Assembly: GCA_035567895.1 (NCBI GenBank)
Contig: DATMPC010000049.1
Location: forward strand, 91,410 to 155,409
Direction of reading: 5' to 3'
Length of the DNA: 64,000 nucleotides
From: Terriglobales bacterium
Lineage (GTDB): Bacteria > Acidobacteriota > Terriglobia > Terriglobales > Acidobacteriaceae
The notes under the pieces are model-generated. The model was not told the origin of the DNA. It saw nothing but the letters and a program-made list of their open reading frames with translations, and searched no databases. The number at the start of each line of letters is the position of its first letter. Positions within the stretch are counted from its first letter, which is position 1. Of the stretch, positions 35,080-43,521 are shown piece after piece. The position numbers were made by a program, and so were the translations under genes.

Positions 35080-35934
35080 ATGAGCAAAACAATCTGGGTC
35101 GGCGCTGTTGCATACAATCCGAAAGTGGTTTCGATCTGGGAAGGGATGCGGCGCTACTTTCACGAGGAAGCGCATCTTCCCGTTGAGGTCGTGCTATTTC
35201 AGAGCTACGAGGCGCAGGTCCTCGCGCTCCTTGCCCAACCGGGCGAGGCTGTGCCGCGTATCGATATCGCCTGGAACACAAACCTTGCCTACCTGCAGGC
35301 TGATGAGTGGAGCGGCCACGCCTGTCGCGCGATCGCCATGCGCGACACCGATCTCGGCTGGATGACCAAGATCGTCGCGGTCACGGGAGGACCCATTTCT
35401 ACGCTCGCCGATCTGAAAAATCGGACGCTCGCGCTTGGCAGTCGAGACAGCGGACACGCTGCGATTCTTCCCGTTCACTTTTTGGAACAGCAAGGCATGC
35501 GCGAGGGAAGGGATTACCGGGCGCTGCGCTTCGACAGCGACGTAGGTAAACATGGCGATACCGGGACCAGCGAAGTAGAAGTGGTGCGCGCCGTCCTTGA
35601 CGGACGAGCCGACGCCGGCGCTATCGGCAGCCCATTCTGGAACACTGTGCGTAACGACCGCCTGGTGCCCGAAGGCGGCCTTCGTGAGCTATGGTCCTCT
35701 CCGGCATACAACCATTGCATGTTCACGGCGAGGCCTGACCTCGACGCAGATCGGGAACGCCGGTTTGTCGAAGCGCTCTCAGCCATGAGCTACGAAAACC
35801 CGGTTCATCGCTCCATTCTCGACGCCGAAGGGCTGCAGCGTTGGCTAACGCCTCACCTCGATGGTTACGCTGCCTTGCGGCAAGCCGCGGCGCAGCAGGG
35901 ATTCTTTCAGCAGGCCTTTGCTAAGTCGGCGTGA
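35080..35934 (+). CDS. PhnD-like phosphate/phosphonate-type binding protein without a signal peptide
   Basis: About 284 residues. WVGAVAYNPKVVSIWEGMRRYFHEEAHLPVEVVLFQSYEAQVLALLAQ, IDIAWNTNLAYLQAD, TLADLKNRTLALGSRDSGHAAILP and VVRAVLDGRADAGAIGSPFW match the type-2 periplasmic-binding fold of PhnD/NMT1-like proteins. The start ATG 35080 (GGAGGGCCTA upstream) leads directly into the first strand; there is no signal peptide or lipobox, and no permease or ATPase lies nearby. It may be a cytoplasmic sensor or enzyme rather than a transport protein. Confidence 0.8.
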   Translation: MSKTIWVGAVAYNPKVVSIWEGMRRYFHEEAHLPVEVVLFQSYEAQVLALLAQPGEAVPRIDIAWNTNLAYLQADEWSGHACRAIAMRDTDLGWMTKIVAVTGGPISTLADLKNRTLALGSRDSGHAAILPVHFLEQQGMREGRDYRALRFDSDVGKHGDTGTSEVEVVRAVLDGRADAGAIGSPFWNTVRNDRLVPEGGLRELWSSPAYNHCMFTARPDLDADRERRFVEALSAMSYENPVHRSILDAEGLQRWLTPHLDGYAALRQAAAQQGFFQQAFAKSA

Positions 35935-36116
35935 GTGACTGAGGCAATCTGGTTTCACAGGCTGCGAAAAATTGACATGCTCGGTGTTTTCGGACCAGCT
36001 GAAGCTTGAGACAATGGCGCCCTCGGGGAACGAGGGAGTCATGAAGCAAACGCGATTCACCAAGAGCAGATGGTCACGATCCTCCGACAGGCCGACGACA
36101 AGAGGAGGAGACTGTC

Positions 36117-36479
36117 GTGAATCAGAAACAGTTGCGAACGACGCTCGCACATCCCACGCCGGAGCTCCCGGTTGAGGACGTGGAGCGGGCTCAGCAGCAT
36201 TATCGCGATGCGCTCGGCTTCGAGATTGGTTGGTTATATCCAGGAGGCGATATCGGTGCCGTCTCGCGTGATAACGTCGCGATTTTCTTTCGCAGGAGAG
36301 GCCGCCCATTCGAACCTGCTGTTCACTGGGTATTTGCGGCGGACATTGACGCGACTTACGAGGAATTGCACTCGCGGGGCGCACGAATCGTTGAACCCCT
36401 CGAGAAGAAGCCTTGGGGTATCCGCCAGTTCACCGTGGAAGATATCGATGGAAACCGCTTCTATTTTCACTGCGACTGA
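36117..36479 (+). CDS. VOC (glyoxalase/bleomycin resistance) family protein
   Basis: 120 residues: LPVEDVERAQQHYRDALGFEIGWLYPG, DNVAIFFRRRG, HWVFAADIDATYEELHSRGARIVEPLEKKPWGIRQFTVEDIDGNRFYFHCD. This is a single VOC module. Metal-site residues (His or Glu at the strand starts) are only partly present, so it may be a binding or antibiotic-sequestering type rather than an enzyme. The start is a GTG at 36117 preceded by AAGAGGAGG. Convergent with the radical SAM gene. Confidence 0.83.
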   Translation: MNQKQLRTTLAHPTPELPVEDVERAQQHYRDALGFEIGWLYPGGDIGAVSRDNVAIFFRRRGRPFEPAVHWVFAADIDATYEELHSRGARIVEPLEKKPWGIRQFTVEDIDGNRFYFHCD

Positions 36480-36538
36480 CGGACTACGGCCGCTCTACGA
36501 GCACCCTTAAGGTCCGAAGCCAACCGCGTAGACAACGT

Positions 36539-37567
36539 TCATGCACAGTTAAAAATCCTCGCCAGCTTGTTCGTGTGTTCGCCTTCACGGTCGAAGGCAC
36601 GTCGGACGGCTGCGAAGGACTCGGAAAGAGGAAAGATGTCGCGCGTCACCAGCAGATCGGCATCTTCCGCGCCCACTGGATGCCAATACACGCCGTCAGC
36701 GGTAATCGTAACTTCCGGTACTAGATCGGCTCGAGTGACGGCGACACCGTCGCTGGCAGCACCACGCAACGCGATACGGCGTATGACTCGGTCTTCTGCC
36801 GCAATCTTCTCTTCGTCGAGCAACTGACGAAACTCCTCGGCCTCGGCATCGGTCGAAACGGTTGCAGCCAATCGCACTCGAAATCCCTGCGCACGGGCGT
36901 ACTGAATACCTTCGCGTGCTCGCGCCCATGTTCCGGGCCCACGATGGAGGTCGTGCCGGCCTGGCGTCGCACTGTCCAAGCTGATTTGCAGGACAATTCG
37001 CTCGCGGGGCAGCGCTCGCAAGCTTTCGATGCGTCGTCCGGCAAAGAGCATTCCGTTGGTCAGGACTGTGGTCGGGGCGGCTGCAGAGCAAGAAAGCAGA
37101 ATGTCGCCGATATCTTCCAGGAGAAACGGCTCGCCTCCGGTTACGAAGATTTCTTTGACGCCGAGCTCCGCCGCTTCGCGAGTGATCCGCTGTATGCGTG
37201 CCAGCCCTAGTTCCCGTCGCGGCGCTGTGGGCGAGGAACGCACGCAGCAGTAGTCGCAATGCAGGTTACAGTCGAAGTTCGTATAGAGCCAAAGGCGTGA
37301 GCCCACCGGCCGATTGTCTTCGGCAGGCACCGGAACAGTTCCATAACGGAACACCCACCGCGTCCGCCCATTTTCGACTGTGGTCTCCAGCAGTGGGTTT
37401 CCGGTAAACCGGCTCCACGTTTCCAGCTCAGGTCCAATACTCTCTTCGTCACCGACAACCGCGATTAAATCACCCGGGCGGCTGCGATGCAGCGCAGCGA
37501 TCAACTCCATTAGCAGACCAGACGCAAAGGTCTTTCGCCCAACATCGAGATCGATCGCAGCCTTCAC
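36539..37567 (-). CDS. Radical SAM enzyme with an N-terminal TusA/SirA-like domain lacking the sulfur-carrier cysteine
   Basis: 342 residues from a GTG at 37567. Residues 1-75 read as a TusA-like fold (IDLDVGRKTFASGLLMELIAAL, PGDLIAVVGDEESIGPELETWSRFTGNPLLETTVENGRTRWVFRYG), but the conserved CPxP cysteine position holds TFASG. Residues ~90-300 are a radical SAM domain: LYTNFDCNLHCDYCCVRSS with CxxxCxxC for the 4Fe-4S cluster, EIFVTGGEPFLLEDI, VLTNGMLF and LQISLDSATPGRHD. It ends FNCA, with a Cys one residue from the terminus. Downstream of an exported-protein gene and a glycosyltransferase group on the same strand. The substrate is unknown. Confidence 0.85.
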   Translation of the reverse strand: MKAAIDLDVGRKTFASGLLMELIAALHRSRPGDLIAVVGDEESIGPELETWSRFTGNPLLETTVENGRTRWVFRYGTVPVPAEDNRPVGSRLWLYTNFDCNLHCDYCCVRSSPTAPRRELGLARIQRITREAAELGVKEIFVTGGEPFLLEDIGDILLSCSAAAPTTVLTNGMLFAGRRIESLRALPRERIVLQISLDSATPGRHDLHRGPGTWARAREGIQYARAQGFRVRLAATVSTDAEAEEFRQLLDEEKIAAEDRVIRRIALRGAASDGVAVTRADLVPEVTITADGVYWHPVGAEDADLLVTRDIFPLSESFAAVRRAFDREGEHTNKLARIFNCA

Positions 37568-37626
37568 CGGATCGCGGACGCTTTACAGAAAAGCCACATC
37601 ACTTCGTTTGACCCGCACACCGTCTG

Positions 37627-38364
37627 TTACTGTGCGTTGATCCACTTGTCCGAGCCCGCCACTTTCACTGCTAAGTTAGAAATGAAGATGTGCAGGGGCT
37701 TGCCATCGGCGGTACCGCGGTGCTCCGTTGAGATCAGCACAGGACCTGCCTTTTTGTAGCCTGCCCAGGTTGCAGTCACCAGGCTCGGTTTCCTGGGCCC
37801 GCCACGGTGATAGACCATTTGTACGACGCGGTTATCTTTGCCGACGTAGAGGTCCCATGTATCCCCGGGCGTGTAACCACCAGCTTCCGAGGGATACTTC
37901 ACCACCACGAGCCTGGCTGAGCCCGCGCCGACAGGCAGTTTTTTCATACCTTCATCGGTCACGGTGGCGCTGGTGTCCCAGAAAGCATGGAACGGGAAGA
38001 TAAGCCAGTAGTTATCGTTAATGAAAGCCGGATCAACTTCGTTTTTCACGGAGTCGGGTTGGCTGCTAAGGTCGGTGCGCACGTAGGTAGCCTTGACCGG
38101 CTTACCGTCCTTATCCTTCCCCTCGTAAGAAACCTTGTTGGTCTTGGGCTCCCACTCCCATGTGTGAGCAAGTTTGAACACTCCGGGGATCTCCCCGTTC
38201 CAGGTGTAGCGGATCGCATCGACTTGATTCCACGAATCGATGCCATAAGTTTTGGCGATCTGCTCGAGAATTGGCGCGCGCTGTTGCGCCCAGGAGTTTG
38301 AAGCAAGGAATACCACGCCAACAAATAGGAAACGGATCATCGTTGAACGGCCCAGCTTTTTCAT
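37627..38364 (-). CDS. Exported protein, unknown family
   Basis: About 245 residues. The ATG at 38364 follows GAGGAGGATCTCC; the signal peptide is MKKLGRSTMIRFLFVGVVFLASNSWAQ. The mature part (VDAIRYTWNGEIPGVFKLAHTWEWEPKTNKVSYEGKDKDGK, YWLIFPFHAFWD, TWDLYVGKDNRVVQMVYHRGG) is beta-rich and resembles small outer-membrane-lipoprotein-sorting-like or DUF-type periplasmic proteins. I cannot name the family. It lies between the GT87 gene and the radical SAM gene on the same strand. Confidence 0.75.
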   Translation of the reverse strand: MKKLGRSTMIRFLFVGVVFLASNSWAQQRAPILEQIAKTYGIDSWNQVDAIRYTWNGEIPGVFKLAHTWEWEPKTNKVSYEGKDKDGKPVKATYVRTDLSSQPDSVKNEVDPAFINDNYWLIFPFHAFWDTSATVTDEGMKKLPVGAGSARLVVVKYPSEAGGYTPGDTWDLYVGKDNRVVQMVYHRGGPRKPSLVTATWAGYKKAGPVLISTEHRGTADGKPLHIFISNLAVKVAGSDKWINAQ

Positions 38365-38458
38365 GGAGATCCTCCTCAATCAATGAAACAAATGTCGCTT
38401 GGATGACGCACAAGGGTTCCTGGATACAACAATTACAGTTCGTGCAGTCGGCTTCACT

Positions 38459-39751
38459 CTACTTGGCTCGCCCGCATTGTAATGTGGCTGATCGTGTCAT
38501 CCGGCGCAAAGCGAGAATTGCGCCGGCCGCTGCCAGGCATCCGTATTCCAGCAGCATTACCCAACCAGGAAGCGCTCCCCATGGACGCCCAAGTGTGCGG
38601 AAGTGCCACATTATATATGTCGGGAAAATGCTCACAGTCCAGAGGATGATCAGCAACGTTGAGGCCGACGTCACAAATGGTAACAGCCACAGAAGATACC
38701 AGGGGAATACGACGGGTGCGCACAAAAGGGAAGCTGCCATTGGCCAGGCAAATGTCTCCGGAGACCACTCGGTCGCTGCACTTCTCAGCCAGATTGCAGT
38801 CACTAGTCCCACGAGAACAGCCAGCGCAGCTAACAACTGCGGAGGCGCCACGCGATCGAGTGCCGCAAACACCGGACCATTAAAGCGGAAACCCTGCACA
38901 TATGCGCCAAGCGAGCCGATCGGAATCCGCCCGTGATCAAGAAATGGAACGTACAGGAGAGCGACCACGGCTGCCGCCAGCGCAGCGTCGCGAATGCGAA
39001 CCCGCTTCCAGTAAAGGGGCAAGAGTACGACCGGAAGAAATTTCACTGCAACAGCTAGCCCAAATGCGACGGCCGCAGTCGCGCGCCATCGACGCACCAG
39101 CGCAGCGCCGGAAACAAGCAGCAATAGCGCGCCAACAATGTCGATGTGCCCGCTTCCCGCCACTTCAATGGCCAACAACGGGTTCCAGGCGAACGCCAGG
39201 ACCAGGTGCGCTCCCTGCTTACCACGCAGTAGATCGAGCAACACCAAAACAATCGCGAGCTCGCAAAGCACAAATGCCACTTTCAGTGCAAAGGTGGACT
39301 CCTGAATGGAGGTAACTGCGCGAAAAAAAAGCTGCGCTCCCGCCGGATATGGGCTTGGGAGATCCGGGTTGTTCAAGTTGCGGGTTTCCGGGGTATGCAG
39401 TCCCTTAACGGCAGGATCGCTGGGAACGACAATATAGGGGTTGTAGCCGAGCCTCTGCAGGCGGCCATCCCAAACATATCGATGGACATCATCATCAGCG
39501 CCCGGGGGCACCCGAAGAAACTCAATGTGCCAAACAGCAGCCAGCACGAGCCCAATGACGACAACGCGTCGGGAAAATCTTGGCGACGCGAAAAACTCAC
39601 GAATCGCTAACAGGTACGCAATGCCCGCAAGCGTCAAAGACGCCATGAAGTACGGCCCGCCCCTGTCGCCGAAGTTGCGTGAGCAGATCGTTAACGCGAC
39701 GCACAACATGACGCCGAGGACGTACACCCTCCACTCGGAGGCGACCTTCAC
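38459..39751 (-). CDS. GT87/DUF2029-like polyprenyl-phosphate-dependent glycosyltransferase
   Basis: 430 residues with ~10-11 membrane helices. DDDVHRYVWDGRLQRLGYNPYIVVPSD is the periplasmic loop with the acidic pair typical of GT-C transferases, followed by NNPDLPSPYPAGAQLFFRAV, LAFAWNPLLAIEVAGSGHIDI and AVAVKFLPVVLLPLYW, as in alpha-mannosyltransferases of the GT87 group. It would use a polyprenyl-phosphate sugar, which the GT2 enzyme two genes upstream could supply. The GTG at 39751 overlaps the preceding stop (GTGA), so the two genes are coupled. Confidence 0.87.
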   Translation of the reverse strand: MKVASEWRVYVLGVMLCVALTICSRNFGDRGGPYFMASLTLAGIAYLLAIREFFASPRFSRRVVVIGLVLAAVWHIEFLRVPPGADDDVHRYVWDGRLQRLGYNPYIVVPSDPAVKGLHTPETRNLNNPDLPSPYPAGAQLFFRAVTSIQESTFALKVAFVLCELAIVLVLLDLLRGKQGAHLVLAFAWNPLLAIEVAGSGHIDIVGALLLLVSGAALVRRWRATAAVAFGLAVAVKFLPVVLLPLYWKRVRIRDAALAAAVVALLYVPFLDHGRIPIGSLGAYVQGFRFNGPVFAALDRVAPPQLLAALAVLVGLVTAIWLRSAATEWSPETFAWPMAASLLCAPVVFPWYLLWLLPFVTSASTLLIILWTVSIFPTYIMWHFRTLGRPWGALPGWVMLLEYGCLAAAGAILALRRMTRSATLQCGRAK

Positions 39752-40479
39752 AGTTCTCCCGTGCCCGTCCGCAAATGCGCGACCGCAAGCTCCCACTCTT
39801 TAAGCCACCCCGCCGTGCGTGGCGCCCTCGCCGGAGCCAGACGCAACTCCGCTGCCAGGCGAGTGAGATCATCAGCTACATCAATGTCCCAAAATGGATC
39901 TGCGAAACCTACGGAGAGCTCAAGAGCTCGTGCGCGCGAGAGGAGTCTTTCCAGCGCACTGCTGGTGCCCATTCCATCGCCTGCAAAAAGCGCAGGATGC
40001 GAAGCTTTTGCACCTACTAGATAGTAGCCTCCGTCATGCGTTGGTCCCACGATTACGTCATACGCGGCCAGCGTTTCGAACGCGTCTTCGAGAACAGAAC
40101 GCGGCAGGTGGGGGCTGTCACTGTTGAAGGCAATGGTGCGTCGTCGACGGTCTTCCGCGAAGTGCGCAAATACCGAAATGAGGCCCGCGGCAAGACCTTC
40201 ACCTTTTTGGGCAACTACGCTCGCTGCGCTGCCTGCCAATTGAGCCAGCTCATTTACGTCGGTGTCCGGGCACATGATGGCAACTTCCAGATCGCCCAAT
40301 GACCGTGCCAACGCGAGAGTGTCGTCCATAAGACAGCAATAGAAATCAGTGACAGCCGCGGGAGAAAGGGCGGACGCCAGGCGAGTCTTGACCGCGCCTG
40401 GCCTTGGTGCTTTCGCCATAATTACCAGCACACGATCACTACATGAAGAACCCACCACCGTCTCGCTTTCGGGTTTCAT
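39748..40479 (-). CDS. CofC/GT-A-like transferase (TIGR04282/DUF2064 type)
   Basis: 243 residues. VLVIMAKAPRPGAVKTRLASALSP is the nucleotide-binding N-terminus; RRTIAFNSDSPHLPRSVLEDAFETL, DVIVGPTHDGGYYLVGA and FADPFWDIDVADDLTRL complete the signature. The family is named for its genomic association with a radical SAM/selenodomain protein and is used in arsenosugar-like pathways; the exact nucleotide sugar is unknown. Coupled by GTGA overlap to the GT87 gene and 17 bp after the GT2 gene. Confidence 0.85.
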   Translation of the reverse strand: MKPESETVVGSSCSDRVLVIMAKAPRPGAVKTRLASALSPAAVTDFYCCLMDDTLALARSLGDLEVAIMCPDTDVNELAQLAGSAASVVAQKGEGLAAGLISVFAHFAEDRRRRTIAFNSDSPHLPRSVLEDAFETLAAYDVIVGPTHDGGYYLVGAKASHPALFAGDGMGTSSALERLLSRARALELSVGFADPFWDIDVADDLTRLAAELRLAPARAPRTAGWLKEWELAVAHLRTGTGEL

Positions 40480-40496
40480 AAAATTCTGACGCGGAA

Positions 40497-41219
40497 CTAA
40501 GCTGGCCGTGGCGTGCCGGCTCTTCGATGCCGCAAATAGTATCGCGCTATCAAACTGAGAATGAACCAGGCGGCGCCGACCGTGCCTTTCAGCGTACCGC
40601 CGATCTTCGATTTTCCGATACGCGGGTGATAGCTCACCGGGACTTCAACCACGCGAAATCCCGCGACGGCACCCTTCAGGATCATCTCAACCGCCCAGCC
40701 ATAAGTGGTCTCCTCCAGGGCGAGCGCGCGTAGAACATCTGCGCGGCCAGCCCGAAATGGGCCAAGATCACTGATGTCTAGTCCATAGAGAAGCCTGATC
40801 AGACAGGCGGCGAGACGATTACCAAACACCTGATGCCAAGGCAACGCCCCCACAGAACCCCGCTCCTGGAGGCGGGAACCGAGCGTGATGTCCGCACGCC
40901 CCTCAGTGATTGGCGCTAAGAGAATCGGCAGTTCAGAGGGCCGATCGCTGTAGTCGCCATCAAGGAACACAACCACGTCAGGAGAATTTGCCGTTGCCAG
41001 ACCCGTGAGGCACGCTCGCCCATAGCCGCGGCGGGGTTCCTGAACCACGCGGGCTCCCATTCTTGCAGCGATCTCGGGCGTCCCGTCATTCGAGTTGCTG
41101 TCGACAACGATGACCTCCGTCGTGAGATCGGACGGGAGATCCGCTAAAACGCGCTCAATCGCCTCCGCTTCATTATGGGTGGGGATGATGACGGAAACTC
41201 GCACGTGAACTCGGCCCAA
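40497..41219 (-). CDS. GT2 family glycosyltransferase (polyprenyl-phosphate mannosyltransferase-like)
   Basis: 240 residues. VSVIIPTHNEAEAIERVLADLP, EVIVVDSNSNDGTPEIAARMGARVVQEPRRGYGRACLTGL, VVFLDGDYSDRPSELP (DxD-like) and SDLGPFRAGRADVLRAL, GWAVEMILKGAVAGFRVVEVPVSYHPRIGKSKI match dolichol-phosphate-mannose-synthase-like enzymes. The TTG start at 41219 follows the DoxX stop with no gap (TAATTG); a GTG at 41204 is an alternative. It probably charges a lipid carrier used by the GT87 protein. Confidence 0.87.
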   Translation of the reverse strand: MGRVHVRVSVIIPTHNEAEAIERVLADLPSDLTTEVIVVDSNSNDGTPEIAARMGARVVQEPRRGYGRACLTGLATANSPDVVVFLDGDYSDRPSELPILLAPITEGRADITLGSRLQERGSVGALPWHQVFGNRLAACLIRLLYGLDISDLGPFRAGRADVLRALALEETTYGWAVEMILKGAVAGFRVVEVPVSYHPRIGKSKIGGTLKGTVGAAWFILSLIARYYLRHRRAGTPRPA

Positions 41220-41729
41220 TTACCACCACGGAGAAGATGGCCACCGTCGCGACAGCAGGGCGTCAACGCCCCATCTCCGGCCAGCGCGTCCGACAGCGAG
41301 CCCGAGCGATGCGAGCACCGGGACCAGCAGTTCCCAGATCCAGGCAGTGCCCAACTCGGAAATCCAAAGGCTGCCGAGAAACAGAAAAGCGACAAACGCA
41401 GCCGGTCGGGTGAGCAGACCGATGACGAGCAGGATACCGAGAGAGATCTCGGTCAATCCCTGCATGGGAGCTGCAATCGCCGCGTGCTTTGCCGCCAGGC
41501 CCATCACTGCCTTCCATGCGGCCGGCGCGTGACTTGCCTTGAGGTAATAACTGATCAAACCTGCGTAGCCTCCCGAAGTGTAAAGACCCTTGGCCAGATT
41601 TTCGAAGAAGACCCAGATAAACATTGCGCCTAGCGTGAGACGAACTATTGCCAGCCCGCTTGTGGCATCGCGCAAGCTGGTCGCTCCGGTTGTCTGGTTT
41701 TGCGCTGGACTGAGGTTTGCCGCCATCAT
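41220..41729 (-). CDS. DoxX family membrane protein
   Basis: 169 residues with four hydrophobic segments: GLAIVRLTLGAMFIWVFFENLAKGLY, AAIAAPMQGLTEISLGILLVIGLLTRPAAFVAFLFLG and WELLVPVLASLGLAVGRAGRRWGVD are DoxX/TQO-small-subunit-like. The ATG at 41729 follows AGAAGAGGTCT. It heads the minus-strand group DoxX-GT2-CofC-like-GT87. DoxX proteins are linked to redox chemistry at the membrane, but the exact role is unknown. Confidence 0.85.
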   Translation of the reverse strand: MMAANLSPAQNQTTGATSLRDATSGLAIVRLTLGAMFIWVFFENLAKGLYTSGGYAGLISYYLKASHAPAAWKAVMGLAAKHAAIAAPMQGLTEISLGILLVIGLLTRPAAFVAFLFLGSLWISELGTAWIWELLVPVLASLGLAVGRAGRRWGVDALLSRRWPSSPWW

Positions 41730-41940
41730 AGACCTCTTCTCAAGGAATTCGACCCGCGACTGAGTGGGATGGCAATCTTAAACCCTTGTTCCTGTCCGTG
41801 CCAGATGGACGCAAGGAACGCGAAAGCGCAAGTTTTCATATTCCGGCTCGAAATACGAATCACGCGCGGCGCGTACACGTTTCGAAACGGCTGGAGGCTC
41901 CGAAAGAACAGCGACAATTACAGCGATTCTTGCGCGATGA

Positions 41941-42110
41941 CGTTGAGAAGCGTGGAATTTTGCCCAAAATGCGCAAATTTCGTTCCGAGGCAGGGATTTA
42001 ACAGGGATCTCGCTCGATTTCCGCGAAACCTCTACATTCTTCTTGGCTTAGTGCTCTTTCCCTGCGATATCGCAAAAAAGATCAGGGATCTTGCAGGGAT
42101 TTTTCGTTCC
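41941..42110. repeat. Intergenic repeat region B (CAGGGAT heptamers)
   Basis: CAGGGAT occurs at 41991, 42002, 42083 and 42094, with an inverse CCCTGCGAT at 42060. The leading part (41955-41980) aligns with the minus strand of region A at 19735-19765. No gene is supported in 41730-42352; an open frame running across it is low complexity. Confidence 0.65.
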
Positions 42111-42247
42111 ATAATGGAACTGGGGTCAGAGCGGACCTAGCCTCGCCTGGAAAGAAATCCAAGAGCATGAATCGAAGATTCCGGCGTTCGCCTTTGGAGG
42201 CTACCTCCCCGGCGGCCAGAACTTCTGCGAATTAGTAATAAAGGAGA

Positions 42248-42304
42248 GGACCGCCGGGCGCCTCGCCCGGATTTGTTCAGGACCGTCGGGCGCCCACGCC
42301 CGGG
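42248..42304. repeat. Two tandem GC-rich hairpin units
   Basis: Two units starting GGACCG(C/T)CGGGCGC at 42248 and 42280 each form a stem such as CCGGGCG(54-60)/CGCCCGG(64-70, all +42200) with a 3-nt loop; the second is followed by TTTTCT. They lie beyond the 3' end of the membrane-protein gene at 42353, so they may terminate it (minus strand), or they are REP-like repeats. Confidence 0.55.
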
Positions 42305-42352
42305 TTTTCTGACAAGGAACCTATTGTCCCCTAAATTTCGCTCCCTAAAGCT

Positions 42353-43276
42353 TCAGCATTTCGCCTCTTCGAGCTCATGCTGGGCTTTCACATATCGTGC
42401 CTCCGGCACTTCCAGGATCGCCCTTGTTACCACGAACAGCGTCCCGGCAAAGAGGAGTGTGTCGAAGACAAAGTTAATTGCTGTAACTTCCTCTGCAACG
42501 TTGCGCGCGAGAAAAAACTGGGGCACATATAGAACGAGGGTGAGCAGCACCATCAGCAATCCGGCGAACGTGCCGCCCGAGCCGGCATATTTCCTGACCA
42601 ACATCGCAATCCCGAACGCGATCAGCAGTATTCCGGTGAGATATGCAATCACGTGCGGCATGGGGACCCACGACGCAGTGGGTTGGGTATCGGGCACGCC
42701 GGGTGAGTACTGAGGATAGAGGATGTTCTCGATCCCAAAGAAGATGAGGACCATTCCGGTCCAGACTCTGGCAACGGTGGCCAGCCCGCTCGAGAGCCGT
42801 GGCAAGCGGTCTCTCACCGCAGTAGCAAATAGAGCCAGGGCGCCCATCGAAAAGGTGGTCTCGCGGACGGTCACAATCCAGGTGATGCGGATTGCCGGAT
42901 GCGCAACCGCACTCGGCAGCCACAGCAGCAGAACAAAGAGCGCAAACATGATGGCGAGAAAAATCGCCGACCAGCGGATACATCGTCTGGCAACAAAGCT
43001 CAATGCGGCCGCCAGGTGAGCCACCCCCACAAAGTAGGCGATAAACAGGCGCACCGGCATCCATTTTGGAACGAATTGTGCGAGGCTTCTCGCCGCCGTG
43101 AAATGTTCGCCGGCAAATGCCGCCAGCGATGCAGCGACAAACACCGGGCCCAGGGCGACGACTCTCAACCGCGCGCCTGAAGACTCGGCGAGCAGATCGC
43201 GTCGATAGGTCAAAATGCCGGCCACCAGGAACCCAAGTCCTAGTGCGGATGGCCAGAAGCTGGCTGGGGAGATCAC
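42353..43276 (-). CDS. Polytopic membrane protein, DoxX-like
   Basis: 307 residues with eight or more hydrophobic segments and two similar halves: ALGPVFVAASLAAFAGEHFTAA, FVPKWMPVRLFIAYFVGVAHLAAALSFVARRCIRWSAIFLAIMF, then GLATVARVWTGMVLIFFGIENILYP and SWVPMPHVIAYLTGILLIAFGIAMLV. The PKWMPVRLF and ASWVPMPHVIAYLTG segments are duplicated DoxX-like features. Function unknown. It ends in the short helix VKAQHELEEAKC. Same strand as the glycosyltransferase group but 623 bp away. Confidence 0.75.
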   Translation of the reverse strand: MISPASFWPSALGLGFLVAGILTYRRDLLAESSGARLRVVALGPVFVAASLAAFAGEHFTAARSLAQFVPKWMPVRLFIAYFVGVAHLAAALSFVARRCIRWSAIFLAIMFALFVLLLWLPSAVAHPAIRITWIVTVRETTFSMGALALFATAVRDRLPRLSSGLATVARVWTGMVLIFFGIENILYPQYSPGVPDTQPTASWVPMPHVIAYLTGILLIAFGIAMLVRKYAGSGGTFAGLLMVLLTLVLYVPQFFLARNVAEEVTAINFVFDTLLFAGTLFVVTRAILEVPEARYVKAQHELEEAKC

Positions 43277-43521
43277 ATGTCCTCAAAGATGCGCATGAAT
43301 CTTATGCAAAGCTGCGGAACAAAGTGTACGTCCATCGCCGCCCATCTTCCAGAAATTCGTCCCCTCTTCGCGCAACAGGACTGCAAGGAGTAGCGGATTA
43401 GTCCACAGAACGGGGCAGATCAGGTGATCCGTTTTTAGGTTGTCCCTCTTTTTTTCCTCTTTTTTCTGCTCATCGCCCTTAGCTATGTTTTCCTATAATC
43501 GCGCCTTGTTTATTTCGACCC

